Shown here: positions 39,029-50,527 of the stretch, in pieces | Layout of the letters: each line of letters begins with the position of its first letter | Numbering within the stretch: the stretch's first letter is position 1 | NCBI RefSeq assembly: GCF_947507565.1 | Contig: NC_089186.1 | Location: 1 to 64,000 of the forward strand | DNA: 64,000 bases | From: Oscarella lobularis | Taxonomy: Eukaryota; Porifera; Homoscleromorpha; Homosclerophorida; Oscarellidae | Reading direction: 5' to 3' | Notes under the pieces: model-generated | Database searches by the model: none | Told to the model about the DNA's origin: nothing | Seen by the model: the letters and a program-made list of their open reading frames with translations, nothing else | Position numbers and translations under genes: made by a program

Positions 39029-39640
39029 CGATCCCTAGTACTAGGAAGACCTCCAATATCTGCCGTATGGTACTAAGGAGACCTCAAATATCTACCGTAT
39101 GATACTAGGGAGAAATCAAAAATCTGCCGTGTAATACTAGGGAGACCTCCAATATCTGTCGTATGGTATTAGAGAGACCTCAAATATCTGTCGTATGGTA
39201 CTAGGGAGACCTCCAAAATCTGTCGTATGGTACTAGGGAGACCTCAAATATCTACGGTGTGGTACTAGGGAGACCTCAAATATCTGCCGTATGATACTAG
39301 GGAGACCTCATATATCTGCCGTATGGTATTAGAGAGACCTCAAATATCTGCCGTATGGTACTAGAGAGACCTCCAATATCTGTCGCATGGTATTAGGGAG
39401 ACCTCAAATATATAACGTATGGTACTAGGGAGACCTCCAATATCTGCCGTATAATACTAGGAAGACCTCCAATATCTGCCGTATGATACGAGGGAGACCT
39501 CCAATATCGGCCGTATGGTACCAGGGAGACCTTAAATATCCGCTGTATGGTACTAGGGAGACCTCCAATATCTGTCGTATGGTACTAAGGAGACCTAAAA
39601 TATCTACCGTATGATACTAGGGAGACCTCCAATATACAAC
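39029..39640. repeat. 32-bp repeat
   Basis: About 19 units: tactagggagacctccaata then tctgccgtatgg. Supplies the ATG that opens the tyrosine-rich frame in the next array. Confidence 0.95.
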
Positions 39641-40900
39641 TACTACAACGACTACAACTACTACAACGACTACAACGGCTACAACGGCTACAACTACTAC
39701 AACGGCTACAACGGCTACAAAGGCTACAAAGGCTACAAAGGCTACAACGGCTACAAAGGCTACAAAGGCTACAACGGCTACAAAGGCTACAACGGCTACA
39801 AAGGCTACCACGGCTACAAAGGCTACAACGACTACAACTACTACAACGGCTACAACGGCTACAACGACTACAACTACTACAACGACAACGGCTACAACGG
39901 CTACAACGACTACAACGGCTACAACGGCTACAACTACTACAACTACTACAACGACTACAACTACTACAACGGCTACAACGGCTACAACGACTACAACGAC
40001 TACAACGACTACAACTACTACAACGACTACAACGGCTACAACGGCTACAACGGCTACAAAGGCTACAAAGGCTACAAAGGCTACAACGGCTACAAAGGCT
40101 ATAAAAGCTACAACGGCTACAAAGGCTACAACGGCTACAAAGGCTACAACGGCTACAAAGGCTACAAAGGCTACAAAGGCTACAACGGCTACAAAGGCTA
40201 TAAAAGCTACAACGGCTACAAAGGCTACAACGGCTACAAAGGCTACAAAGGCTACAACGACTACAACTACTACAACGGCTACAACGGCTACAACGACTAC
40301 AACTACTACAACGACAACGGCTACAACGGCTACAACGACTACAACGGCTACAACGGCTACAACTACTACAACTACTTCAACGACTACAACTACTACAACG
40401 GCTACAACGGCTACAACGACTACAACGACTACAACTACTACAACGACTACAACGGCTACAACGGCTACAACTACTACAACGGCTACAACGGCTACAACGG
40501 CTACAACTACTACAACGACAACGGCTACAACGGCTACAACGACTACAACGGCTACAACGACTACAACTACTACAACGACAACGGCTACAACGGCTACAAC
40601 GACTACAACGGCTACAACGGCTACAACTACTTCAACGACTACAACTACTACAACGGCTACAACGGCTACAACGACTACAACGACTACAACGACTACAACT
40701 ACTACAACGACTACAACGGCTACAACGGCTACAACTACTACAACGGCTACAACGGCTACAACGGCTACAAAGGCTACAAAGGCTACAACGGCTACAACGG
40801 CTACAACGGCTACAAAGGCTACAAAGGCTACAAAGGCTACAACGGCTACAAAGGCTACAACGGCTACAAAGGCTACAACGGCTACAAAGGCTACAAAGGT
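39641..40900. repeat. 9-bp CTACAACGG-type array
   Basis: 1.26 kb of 9-bp units (ctacaacgg, ctacaaagg, ctacaacga, ctacaacta). As the unit is three codons, one frame is open for 432 codons (39611-40909) and reads as Tyr-Asn-Gly / Tyr-Lys-Gly / Tyr-Asn-Asp triplets. The irregular aacgacaacgg occurs at about 39881, 40310, 40514 and 40574 (429-bp and 60-bp duplications). No signal peptide, intron or unique flank supports a gene. Confidence 0.93.
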
Positions 40901-43456
40901 CTCTACTAATGAGACGTCGTCAACTGTGCCGCTCTATACTAACAAGACGTCGTCAACTGTGCCGTTCTATACTAATGAGACGTCGGCAACTGTGCCGCTC
41001 TATTCTATTGAGACGTCGTCAACTGTGACGTCTATACTAATCAGACGTCGTCAGCTGTGCCGCTTTATACTAACAAGACGTCGTCAACTGTGCCGTTCTA
41101 TACTACAAGACGTCGTCAACTGTGCCGCTCTATACTAACAAGACGTCGTCAACTGTGCCGTTCTATACTAATGAGACGTCGTCAACTGTGCCGTTCTATA
41201 CTAATGAGACGTCGTCAACTCTGCCGTTTTATACTAATGAGACGTCGTCAACTGTGCCGCTCTATACTAATGAGACGTCGTCAACTGTGCCGTCTATACT
41301 AATGAGACGTCGTCAACTGTGCCCTTCTATACTAATGAGACGTCGTCAACTCTGCCGTTTTATACTAATGAGACGTCGTCAACAGTGCCGCTCTATACTA
41401 ATGAGACGTCGTCAACTGTGCCGCTCTATACTAATGAGACTCGTCAGCTGTGCCGCTCTATACTAACAAGACGTCGTCAACTGTGCCGTTCTACACTAAC
41501 AAGACGTCGTCAACTGTGCCGCTCTATACTAACAAGACGTCGTCAGCTGTGCCGTTCTATACTAATGAGACGTCGTCAACTCTGCCGTTTTATACTAATG
41601 AGACGTCGTCAACTGTGCCGTTCTATACTAATGAGACGTCGTCAGCTGTGCCGCTCTATACTAATGAGACGTCGTCAACTGTGCCGTTCTATACTAATGA
41701 GACGTCGTCAACTGTGCCGCTCTATACTAATGAGACGTCGTCAACTGTGCCGTCCCTTACTAATGATACGTCGTCAACTGTGCCGCTATATACTAATGAG
41801 ACGTCGTCAACTGTGCCGGCTATACTAATGAAACGTCGTCAACTGTGCCGTTCTATACTAATGAGACGTCGTCAACTGTGCCGTCCCTTACTAATGATAC
41901 GTCGTCAACTGTGCCGCTATATACTAATGAGACGTCGTCAACTGTGCCGCTCTATACTAACAAGACGTCGTCAACTGTGCCGTCCCATACTAATGAGACG
42001 TCGTCAACTGTGCCGTCCCTTACTAATGATACGTCGTCAACTGTGCCGCTATATACTAATGAGACGTCGTCAACTGTGCCGCTCTATACTAACAAGACGT
42101 CGTCAACTGTGCCGTCCCATACTAATGATACGTCGTCAACTGTGCCGCTATATACTAATGAGACGTCGTCAACTGTGCCGTCCCATACTAATGAGAGATC
42201 GTCAACTGTGCCGCTTCATACTAATGAGACGTCGTCAACTGTGCCGTTCTATACTAGTGAGACGTCGTCAACTGTGCAGCTCTATTCTAATGAGACGTCG
42301 TCAACTGTGCCGTCTATACTAATGAGACGTCGTCAACTGTGCCCTTCTATACTAATGAGACGTCGTCAACTCTGCCGTTTTATACTAATGAGACGTCGTC
42401 AAATGTGCCGCTCTATACTAATGAGACGTCGTCAACTGTGCCGCTCTATACTAATGAGACGTCGTCATATGTGCCGCTCTATACTAATGAGACGTCGTCA
42501 ACTGTGCATTCCCATACTATTGAGACGTCGTCAACTGTGCCGTCCCATACTAATGATACGTCGTCAACTGTGCCGCTCTATACTAATGATACGTCGTCAA
42601 CTGTGCCGTCCCATACTAAAGAGACGTCGTCAACTGTGCCGCTCTATACCAATGAGACGTCGTCAACTGCGCCGTCCCATACTAATGAGACGTCGTCAAC
42701 TGTGCCGCTCTAAACTAATGAGAAGTCGTCAACTGTGCCGTCCCATAATAATGAGACGTCGTCAACTGTGCCGCTCTATACTAACAAGACGTCGTCAACT
42801 GTGCCGTCCCATAATAATGAGACGTCGTCAACTGTGCCGTCTATACTAATGAGACGTCGTCAACTGTGCCCTTCTATACTAATGAGACGCAGTCAACTCT
42901 GCCGTTTTATACTAATGAGACGTCGTCAAATGTGCCGCTCTATACTAATGAGACGTCGTCAACTGTGCCGTCCCATACTAATGAGACGTCGTCAACTGTG
43001 CCGTTCTATACTAATGAGACGTCGTCAACTGTGCCGCTCTATACTAATGAGACATCGTCAACTCTGCCCTTCTATACTAATGAGACGTAGTCAACTCTGC
43101 CGTTTTATACTAATGAGACGTCGTCAAATGTGCCGCTCTATACTAATGAGACGTCGTCAACTGTGCCGCTCTATACTAATGAGACGTCGTCAACTGTGCC
43201 GTCTATACTAATGAAACGTCGTCAACTGTGCCGTTCTATACTATTGAGACGTCGTCAACTGTGTCGCTCTATACTAATGAGACATCGTCAACTGTGTCGC
43301 TCTATACTAATGAGACGTCGTCAACTGTGCCGCTCTATACTAATGAGACGTCGTCAAATGTGCCGTTCTATTCTAATGAGACGTTGTCAACTGTGCCGCT
43401 CTATACTAATGAGACGTCGTCAACTGTGCCGCTCTATTCTAATGAGACGTCGTCAA
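40901..43456. repeat. 33-bp repeat with GACGTCGTC
   Basis: About 77 copies of gagacgtcgtcaactgtgcc then gctctatactaat. GACGTC is the core of the CRE palindrome. The unit is 11 codons, so a Thr/Ser-rich frame stays open between indels, giving overlapping ORFs up to 334 codons; they are not genes. Confidence 0.97.
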
Positions 43457-43534
43457 CTTAAAGGCTAAATATTAAATCGAGGGCCAAATCTTTGATTCTA
43501 AAGGCCAAAGTATTAAATTGAGGGCCTAATCTTG
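43457..43534. repeat. 42-bp repeat, short leading block
   Basis: About two units of the ggcctaaatattaaattgag family before the GACAATTGTC insertion. Confidence 0.9.
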
Positions 43535-43775
43535 GGAACAATTGTCCTGGAGACAATTGTCCTGGGGCCAATTGTCCAGGAGACAATTGTCCTGGAGACA
43601 ATTGTCCTGGTGACAATTGTCCTGGGACAATTGTCCTGGAGACAATTCTCCTCAATTGTCCTGGAGACAATTTACCTGGGGACAATTGTCATGGGGACAA
43701 TTGTCCTCAATTGTCCTGGAGACAATTCTCCTGGAGACAATTGTCCTGGAGACAATTTTCCTGGAGACAATTGGC
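43535..43775. repeat. GGAGACAATTGTCCT array
   Basis: About 15 units centred on GACAATTGTC, a perfect 10-bp palindrome; the most internal member of the GGACAA...TTGTCC superfamily. Confidence 0.93.
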
Positions 43776-45000
43776 CATAACTTTAAATTGAGGTCCTAAT
43801 CTTTTATTAACAGGGCCTAAATATTAAATTGAGGGCCTAATCTTTGATTCTAAAGACCTAAGTATTAAATTGAGGGCCTAATCTTTGATTAACAGGGCCT
43901 AAATATTAAATTGAGGGACTAATCTTTGATTCTAAAGGCCTAGATATTAAATTGAGGCCTAATCTTTGATTAACAGGGCTTAAATATTAAATTGAGGGAC
44001 TAATCTTTGATTCCAAAGGCCTAAGTATTAATTTGAGGGCCTAATATATGATTCTAAAGGATAAATATTAAATTGAGGGACTAATCTTTGATTCTAAAGG
44101 CCTAGATATTAAATTGAGGCCTAATCTTTGATTAACAGGGCTTAAATATTAAATTGAGGGACTAATCTTTGATTCCAAAGGCCTAAGTATTAAATTGAGA
44201 GCCTAATCTTTGATTCACAGGGCCTAAATATTAAATTGAGGGCCTAATCTTTGATTCCAAAGGCCTAAACTTTAAATTGAGAGCCTAATCTTTGATTCAC
44301 AAAGCCTAAATATTAAATTGAGGGCCTAATCTTTGATTCTAAAGGCCTAAGTATTAATTTGAGGGCCTAATTTATGATTCTAAAGGATAAATATTAAATT
44401 GAGGGCCTAATCTTTGATTAAAAAGTCCTACAAATTAAATTGAGGGCCTAATATTTGATTCCAAAGGCCTAAACTTTAAATTGAGGGCCTAATCTTTGAT
44501 TCACAAAGCCTAAATATTAAATTGAGGGCCTAATCTTTGATTCTAAAGGCCTAAGTATTAATTTGAGGGCCTAATTTATGATTCTATAGGATAAATATTA
44601 AATTCAGGACCTAATCTTTGATCATAAAGGCCTAAATATTAAATTGAGGGCCTAATCTTTGATTCTAAAGGCCTACATTTTAAATTGAGGGCCTAACCAT
44701 TGATTCACAGGGCCTAAATATTAAATTGAGGGACTACTCTTTGATTCACAGGGCCTAAATATTAAATTGAGGGACTAATCTTTGATTCACAGGGCCTAAA
44801 TATTAAATTGAGGGCCTAATCTTCGATTATAAAGTCCTACAAATTAAATTGAGGGCCTAATATTTGATTCCAAAGGCCTAAACTTTAAATTGAGGGCCTA
44901 ATGTTTGATTCACAAAGCCTAAATATTAAATTGAGGGCCTAATCTTTGATTTTAAAGGCCTAAGTATTAAATTGAGGGTCTAAGTTATGATTCTAAAGGA
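43776..45000. repeat. 42-bp repeat (relative of the 41-bp family)
   Basis: About 29 units: ggcctaaatattaaattgag, then ggcctaatctttgattctaa a. It shares gagggccta and ctttgattcta in the same order with the 41-bp family at 15-31.6 kb, so the two are diverged relatives. Confidence 0.95.
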
Positions 45001-45040
45001 ATAGGAATAGGAATAGGAATAGGAATAGGTAAAGGAATAG
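45001..45040. repeat. GGAATA hexamer microsatellite
   Basis: Five to six ggaata units end the satellite domain. Confidence 0.9.
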
Positions 45041-45388
45041 TATAGGGGCGGTTAGCGAGAGTGTTGCACGTGTTTAGCTGAAGTGTTGGACCCCTAAAGC
45101 TTTGGTGGATGCTTCCTATTTTCTAAATGTCTTTTAGCGTCCTAAATGCACCACTGCTTTTTCCCTTTTCTATATTCTTCCCTATCCTAATCATGACGCA
45201 CGCCCATTCGCCGGAACGGGGTGCGTCATTGCGAGCGGCTCGAAACCTCTAACTACAAAAGTCGCTAAAAATAGCCGCTCGCCAAACGGAAATGACGTAG
45301 CCTAACACGACTTCTCGAACAAAACACACGAACAACACTGAAAGGATCCTCTAAGGGGGGACGATTATCGTTTAGACATTAGTCCTAG
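45041..45388. other. Transition sequence with two adjacent inverted repeats
   Basis: Unique sequence between satellites and genes. ATGACGCAC (45193-45201) is repeated inverted at 45221-45229, and GCGAGCGGCT (45231-45240) inverted at 45273-45282; both arm pairs are perfect. Flanking sequence has a tgacgtag CRE-like half. It could be a foldback element, a promoter or a boundary; not resolved. Confidence 0.6.
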
Positions 45389-45950
45389 CTAGCGTTGTGC
45401 GTGGATGGAATGCGCTTGGGGGCCCCGGCCTAGGGGATAAACACGCACCCACACAAACATGCACGCGTACGCGAGAAACAAACGCGCGCGAGCGAAAAAA
45501 AGGAGCTACAAATTCCCCCGCTTACCTTGCGACGTCCTCTTCGCTCCGATGAGCTCTTCGATCTTCGTTCTACTCGACGGCGCGTCGTGTCGTCTCGCGT
45601 TCGCCGCGTCCACGCGCGTGCGAACGATCTGGAAGGAGAATTCGACGCCTGCATAGTGAATAGACGCGATTGGCTTACAGTTTCGGCGTTGGAGAGACGC
45701 GTGCTTCGTGCGTGCCTCGCGCGCGTTCTCTCGCGCGATCTGCACAAAGGGACGCTGCAATTGCACGCGAGCACTCTGGCTGAACTTACCGCGCTGCGCT
45801 GTGTGGCTTCGATGTTCGCCACGTCGTCCAGCCGAACGAGTCCGGACACGCGCTCGCGAGAGAATGAAATTTTGTTTGCGATGCGCTTTCGCTTGGTGCG
45901 CGAGGCGTCAAAGGGCCGACCAATGGGATGACGCGCTGCTGCGGCCTAAT
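45389..45950 (-). CDS. Unrecognised short gene or gene fragment, predicted exons
   Basis: Three minus-strand exons are implied by matching splice signals and phases: one ending at 45790 (donor GTAAGT), 45739-45679 (donor GTAAGC) and 45648-45526 (donor GTAAGC), reading a basic peptide with IARENAREARTKHASLQ and KIEELIGAKRTSQ. A weak terminal exon at 45429-45389 would end in TAG. No in-frame ATG is visible upstream; the frame runs back to a stop near 45955. It could be a gene 5'- or 3'-truncated by the subtelomere, a gene with an unseen first exon, or chance. I do not recognise the family. Confidence 0.35.
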
Positions 45951-46190
45951 TAGTGTTTGGCAGCTGCGAACGATTTGATTAGATGAGAAAGTAATTTGAA
46001 CGGTGCTCCGTGTCTGCGGTATTAATTAATTAAGTTCGCCAAATTTGGTGATTTCCGATTACGCCCAGAAAAGAAAATTCGAATCTTTGTTGCACGTACA
46101 CTTTTAATTAATAAACGAGTACTACTAATCTAAGCAAGCAGTGCGTCTTCTAAAACGACCAGTCCTAACACACTCGAGTACAGATGACAT

Positions 46191-47620
46191 CTATAATATT
46201 TCGGCATCTGGTTCGTATCTAGAGAAAATGAGATGATGCCAAATCAAAATCACTGAATAATTGATTGAAGATGGATGTAGTGCTAACTTTTTTAAACGAC
46301 TTCGAAGATCTTTTAATTGCTCGTTTTTCTTCGTAAGCATTTTTTTCATGTTTGTAAATTGAGCCGTTTCGCCGAGTTTCTTTTCCAATTCCTAAAATCA
46401 TTATCCATTTTTTTCACTACTTAGTTCCAAGTATGAAAAATCAAACCTTTTCAGCATTTTCAAGCTTAGCTTTGATAGCCAACAATTCGTGTTTGGTTTC
46501 TCCCAATTCTTCCCTCAATTTTCCATCGTCTTCACCCCCAGCAGATTTTCCACTTAAAACTGGATTTGCCTTTGATTGTGAAGAGGTTGTTGGAACAACA
46601 TCCGATGCTGCTGACTAGAAAACAAGAAAATATCTCATAAAACTATCTTCCAACTGATTTTTTAATTAAATACTGATTTGGTTTCTTTTGCTTTTAGAGC
46701 TGCTTCAGCTTGCACTAATTGACTCTTCAATTTCCCTTTTTCTTCCAAGGCATCATGAGCCTAAAAAAAGAACAAATAATCATTGTAGTTCAATAGGAAA
46801 GAGTCTCTTCTTTCCTTACCTTTCCTTCTATCATTCGCATTCGTTCCTTCATTTTATCATTTTCCTCTTTCAGCCGAGAAATTTCCTATACAGATATAGA
46901 ATCAAAAGAAATCCTCAGTGAGTCCACACTAACCATCTGCAGAAGAGCACTCCCACCAGCCTCATTCAACGGCTCCAATTTCGTCTTGGCTGCTGGAAGA
47001 GTCTAAGTACATAATACATTATTCTATTTTATAGTTGTCTGCCCCCCTCCCTGTGGTGCAACCTTTGAAGCTGTTGCAGATCCTAATCCAGAAGAAGCAA
47101 ACTGTTTCTCTTCAAATCGAGCAATTTCCTCAATCAATTCCCTTCGAAATAAATCACAAATACGAAAAATTGACTTTTCGTCATCTTACTGATTCTCGAG
47201 CTCAGAAACGTCGGCACTCAACTTCAGATGCCATTTCTCCGCCTGTCGAAAAACTTGACGTAGCAGAAGAACGTTCGTATGCGTCGTATGAATCAGTTCC
47301 GATTCGACGTCGCCCTTGACAACGGCGCAAAGACCGAATAACATGTCCCGTAGTTCTTCGGCTGTAAACGTCTCCTCCGTCAATCTAGACGAGACGAAAA
47401 CGCGTAGAATGCACGTTATAGACATCTATTGCACGTACCTGCTTTCTTTTAAATCGTCGAACGCCGAATCGACGGTTTTGATGCGCTGTGCGCGCTTAAA
47501 ACGCGCGAAGCGAAGATATTTGACGATGGCTTCCGTGTGGTGCTCATTTAGACCCACTTCGGAAGTCTATGAACGAGATAGGCCACGTATAGACTGAGCT
47601 TATCGTCGAATACTCACCAT
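46191..47620 (-). CDS. LZTFL1: Leucine zipper transcription factor-like protein 1 (BBSome regulator)
   Basis: Conserved ciliary protein (BBS17 in humans) that controls BBSome traffic into cilia. I reconstruct ten exons encoding about 309 residues, against about 299 in human. The first coding exon holds only the ATG (47618-47620, then GTGAGT); exon 2 (47566-47439) gives VGLNEHHTEAIVKYLRFAR; exon 3 (47384-47190) gives ESELIHTTHTNVLLLRQVF and AEKWHLKLSADVSELEN. Then come coiled-coil exons, and the C-terminus carries KKNEQLKDLRSRLKKYEPD before TAG at 46193-46191. These match the family's N-terminal helical domain and C-terminal coiled coil. Introns are mostly 45-60 bp; the first and third are near 50 bp. 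It is divergent from the PH-RCC1-FYVE gene and shares its promoter. The family call is firm; exact borders are by eye. Confidence 0.95.
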
Positions 47621-47711
47621 CGCGTGTTTTGATTCGGTTAGCGCACGCGAGAAGCTCGACTACGCCCTGCTTGTCGATTTCACTTTGAGCCCTTCGCAAC
47701 GGCGCGTAAAA
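47621..47711. promoter_or_regulatory. Bidirectional promoter region
   Basis: Only 91 bp separate the LZTFL1 start codon (minus) from the PH-RCC1-FYVE start codon (plus), so both 5' UTRs and core promoters must lie here or overlap the coding exons. No TATA box is evident; the sequence is CpG-containing (gcgcacgcgagaag). Confidence 0.6.
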
Positions 47712-50494
47712 ATGGAAAGCGAAGCGGAGATTGCAGGCGATAAAGAAGCGGCCGCTATTGTGTATGAAATGGTGAAAGGAGCCACTCTACTAAAGGCAGG
47801 ACGCACCGTAAGAATTCGCGATTCGCAGCGAAATGTCTTCGAGTTAGAGCGATGTCGCATGCTACGTTCGTATTTGCAGCCTAGTATTGCATGCCTCCTA
47901 TATAAAAGAGCGAATCATTAGTGCACTGTCCGTTAGTTTCAAAGCTAAGTGGCATTCAGTTAGAGTTACGTAACCAATGTCTCTGAAACATAGTGATAGG
48001 CACTTTGTTTTTACATAGGGAAAGCCTCACTTTCGACGTTTTCAACTATCAAACGGTACGATTTTATATGTGCTACACTGTTTTTAATTAATTAATTAAT
48101 AGATTCGTTCAAGGCACTAATACCGCATTTCTATAGATTTGTCTCGCGTAACATGGGACTCAGCAAAACACAAAGACGCTGGAGGTGTGAGCTTTGAGTT
48201 GAAATCAAATAATTTCACACATTTCGTCACTCCCCCTCAGTTTTAATATCCCAGATGACGGAAATTGTTCACGGACAAAAAACCAAAGTATTCGAAAGCT
48301 CGCCCGTGCCAGAATACGAGGTGTGTGCGTGTGTGACGACGTCTCTCCCAAAAGGAAATTCCTACTCTATGTTATGTCTTTATTTATTTAGCCCTTCTCC
48401 TTCTCCGTTCTCTATCACAAATTCTCGGCGAATCGTTCTCTCGACGTCGTGTGCAAAGACAAACGCGAATACGACATTTGGACGCGAGGTCTCGAAGCTC
48501 TAATGCGCGGATTTCGACATCTGAAAGCGGTGGAAGAAGCCGCCAAGGAAGCGGACAAAGAAAAACGAGCAACAACGACGGTAAAAGCCTCACTCTATAA
48601 GCTCTTTCAATTTCAATTTCTCTTTATGAAGAGCGTTTTTGACATTCAAGGTCAAAGCAAATTTAAAAACGGTTATTAATTCGCGTTCAGTCTACGTGCC
48701 CCCCATAGTCCTATCATAGATGCATGTGACATTTACACGTGGGGTGCCGGGGCGCGCGGGATGCTCGGTCACGGCGACGACGTCGACGAAAAAACGCCGC
48801 GGGTCGTCGAAGCGCTTTTGGGTCGAAACATGAAAATGGCCACGTGCGGTTCACATCACACGATGGCACTAAGCGGTAAAAATCTATTTTGTACAAATTA
48901 ATTATTTATCGTCGTTTTAATTAATTAATTAATTAAGTGGGTGGAGAGGTTTTCTCGTGGGGCTCGGGTGCGAACGGTCGATTGGGGCATGGGAATGTGC
49001 GTGATCGATATTTACCGATTATGATTGGGGAATTGCGAGGAATGGATGTCCAGTCAATCAGCTCTCATGAACACCATTCGGCCGCCGTATGCGGTAAAAT
49101 TTATCTTTATTTATTTAATTCTAACCTATTTCTTGTTCCAGATAATGGTGACTTGTACACGTGGGGTCGAGACATGGGTGGCAGTCTTGGATACAAGTGC
49201 GAGAAAAGGCAATTAATACCTCGGCGTCTTGACATTCAAAAACAACGAGCTTCTTTGGTTGCCTGTGGCAACACTCATACATGCAGTAACCCTAACCGTC
49301 GTCATATAATTATTTATTTACTTACTTATTTCGTAGTTGCTACTGATGAGGGCGTGGTTCTCACCTTTGGAATGAATGAGGAAGGCCAGCTTGGACACGG
49401 AAATGAAAGGTCGTCTGTCAAACCCAAAGTAGTAGAAGTGCTACAGGGATCAAACGTCATAGCAATCGCATGTGGACTAAAACACACAGGAGCAGTAACA
49501 GGTAAAAAGAAAATATGATATATAACATTCACCTATTTCGTTGCTAGACACTGGAAAACTGTGGATGTGGGGAGCAAATGAATTTGGCCAATTAGGGACA
49601 GGGGATCGCATAAAATCGCTCTATCCAGCAAAAATCGAAAGTCTAAGGTACCGTACCCTATCACACTATAGTACTAGATGCCCCTCTAAAACCCTCATTA
49701 GAGACTATGAAGTGTGTGACGTCAGCTGCGGGGACTCTCACAGCGCAATATTGATCAGTGAGTGAGAATACAAAACCTCATTGCTTTCATTAGTATATTA
49801 ATTTATTTAATTGAGGCAATGGTATTGTCTATTGCTGTGGATTGAACAAGGACGGACAACTGGGTCAGGGAACGACGTCACAACGCTCCGAATTTTCCAA
49901 ACCGCAGCCAGTCAGCACGCCAACCGGATGCAAAATAATTCAAATTGCATCCGGCGCGAATTCCAACGCTGCCGTCTCAGGTCTCAGAGAAACACGGGAA
50001 CTAGTCATCTGACATTTACTTCTATAGACTCTGGACGGGTTTTCACGTGGGGAAGTGGCTCATCGGGATTGCTAGGACATGGGGACACAAAAAATAGGTA
50101 CTTACATAATAGAATTAATTTAATTAAAAATTAGACATTTTTCTCTTCAGATTAATGCCTACTGAAATTGAGAGTATGGCAGATAAGCACGTGATCCTCG
50201 TCTCGTGCGCCCAATCGCACATGGCTGTCACTGTTGTACGATCTTGGGTCCCAGACGACGAAGCGAAGAATTGCATGGCATGCAAATTGAAATTTACGAC
50301 CGTTCGACGCCGGGTAATTAATTAGTTAATTAATTAATAATTAATATGTCTATTTTTTGATGTAGCATCATTGCCGTAAGTGCGGTGGATTGTTTTGTGA
50401 CGCGTGTTCGGCCAAAAGATATCCGCTATTATCAATTGGATATAGTGATCCCGTACGTGTTTGCGATCGCTGTCATGCCATGCTTACGTCATGA
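47712..50494 (+). CDS. PH, RCC1-repeat and FYVE domain protein
   Basis: Architecture like the plant PRAF family and some animal homologues. Start ATG at 47712. PH domain in the first exons, including [35 protein letters not shown] and [18 protein letters not shown] (about 47712-48590). RCC1 blades follow from 48725, recognised by repeated [92 protein letters not shown] and [18 protein letters not shown]-terminal FYVE finger has [17 protein letters not shown], then [18 protein letters not shown] and VRVCDRC, ending TGA 50492-50494. FYVE and PH imply phosphoinositide binding (PI3P for FYVE); RCC1 may act as a Ran/Rab-type exchange or scaffold module. The junction between the PH exon and the first RCC1 exon (48592-48725) has more than one in-phase solution. 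Confidence 0.93.
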
Positions 50495-50527
50495 TGAGAG
50501 GGAACAACGACGAAGAAAGGAAGGAAG

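Noticed and set aside
1-45000. Autonomous transposon (reverse transcriptase, transposase) in the subtelomere
   Set aside because: No frame outside satellites shows catalytic motifs of either enzyme.
45430-45931. 134-codon plus-strand ORF and 139-codon minus-strand ORF at the gene border
   Set aside because: The minus frame runs across two predicted introns and the plus frame is its shadow; only the spliced exon set is kept, at low confidence.
49280-49300. Interstitial telomere-like taaccctaacc
   Set aside because: Fewer than two hexamers, at an intron donor in the RCC1 region; chance.
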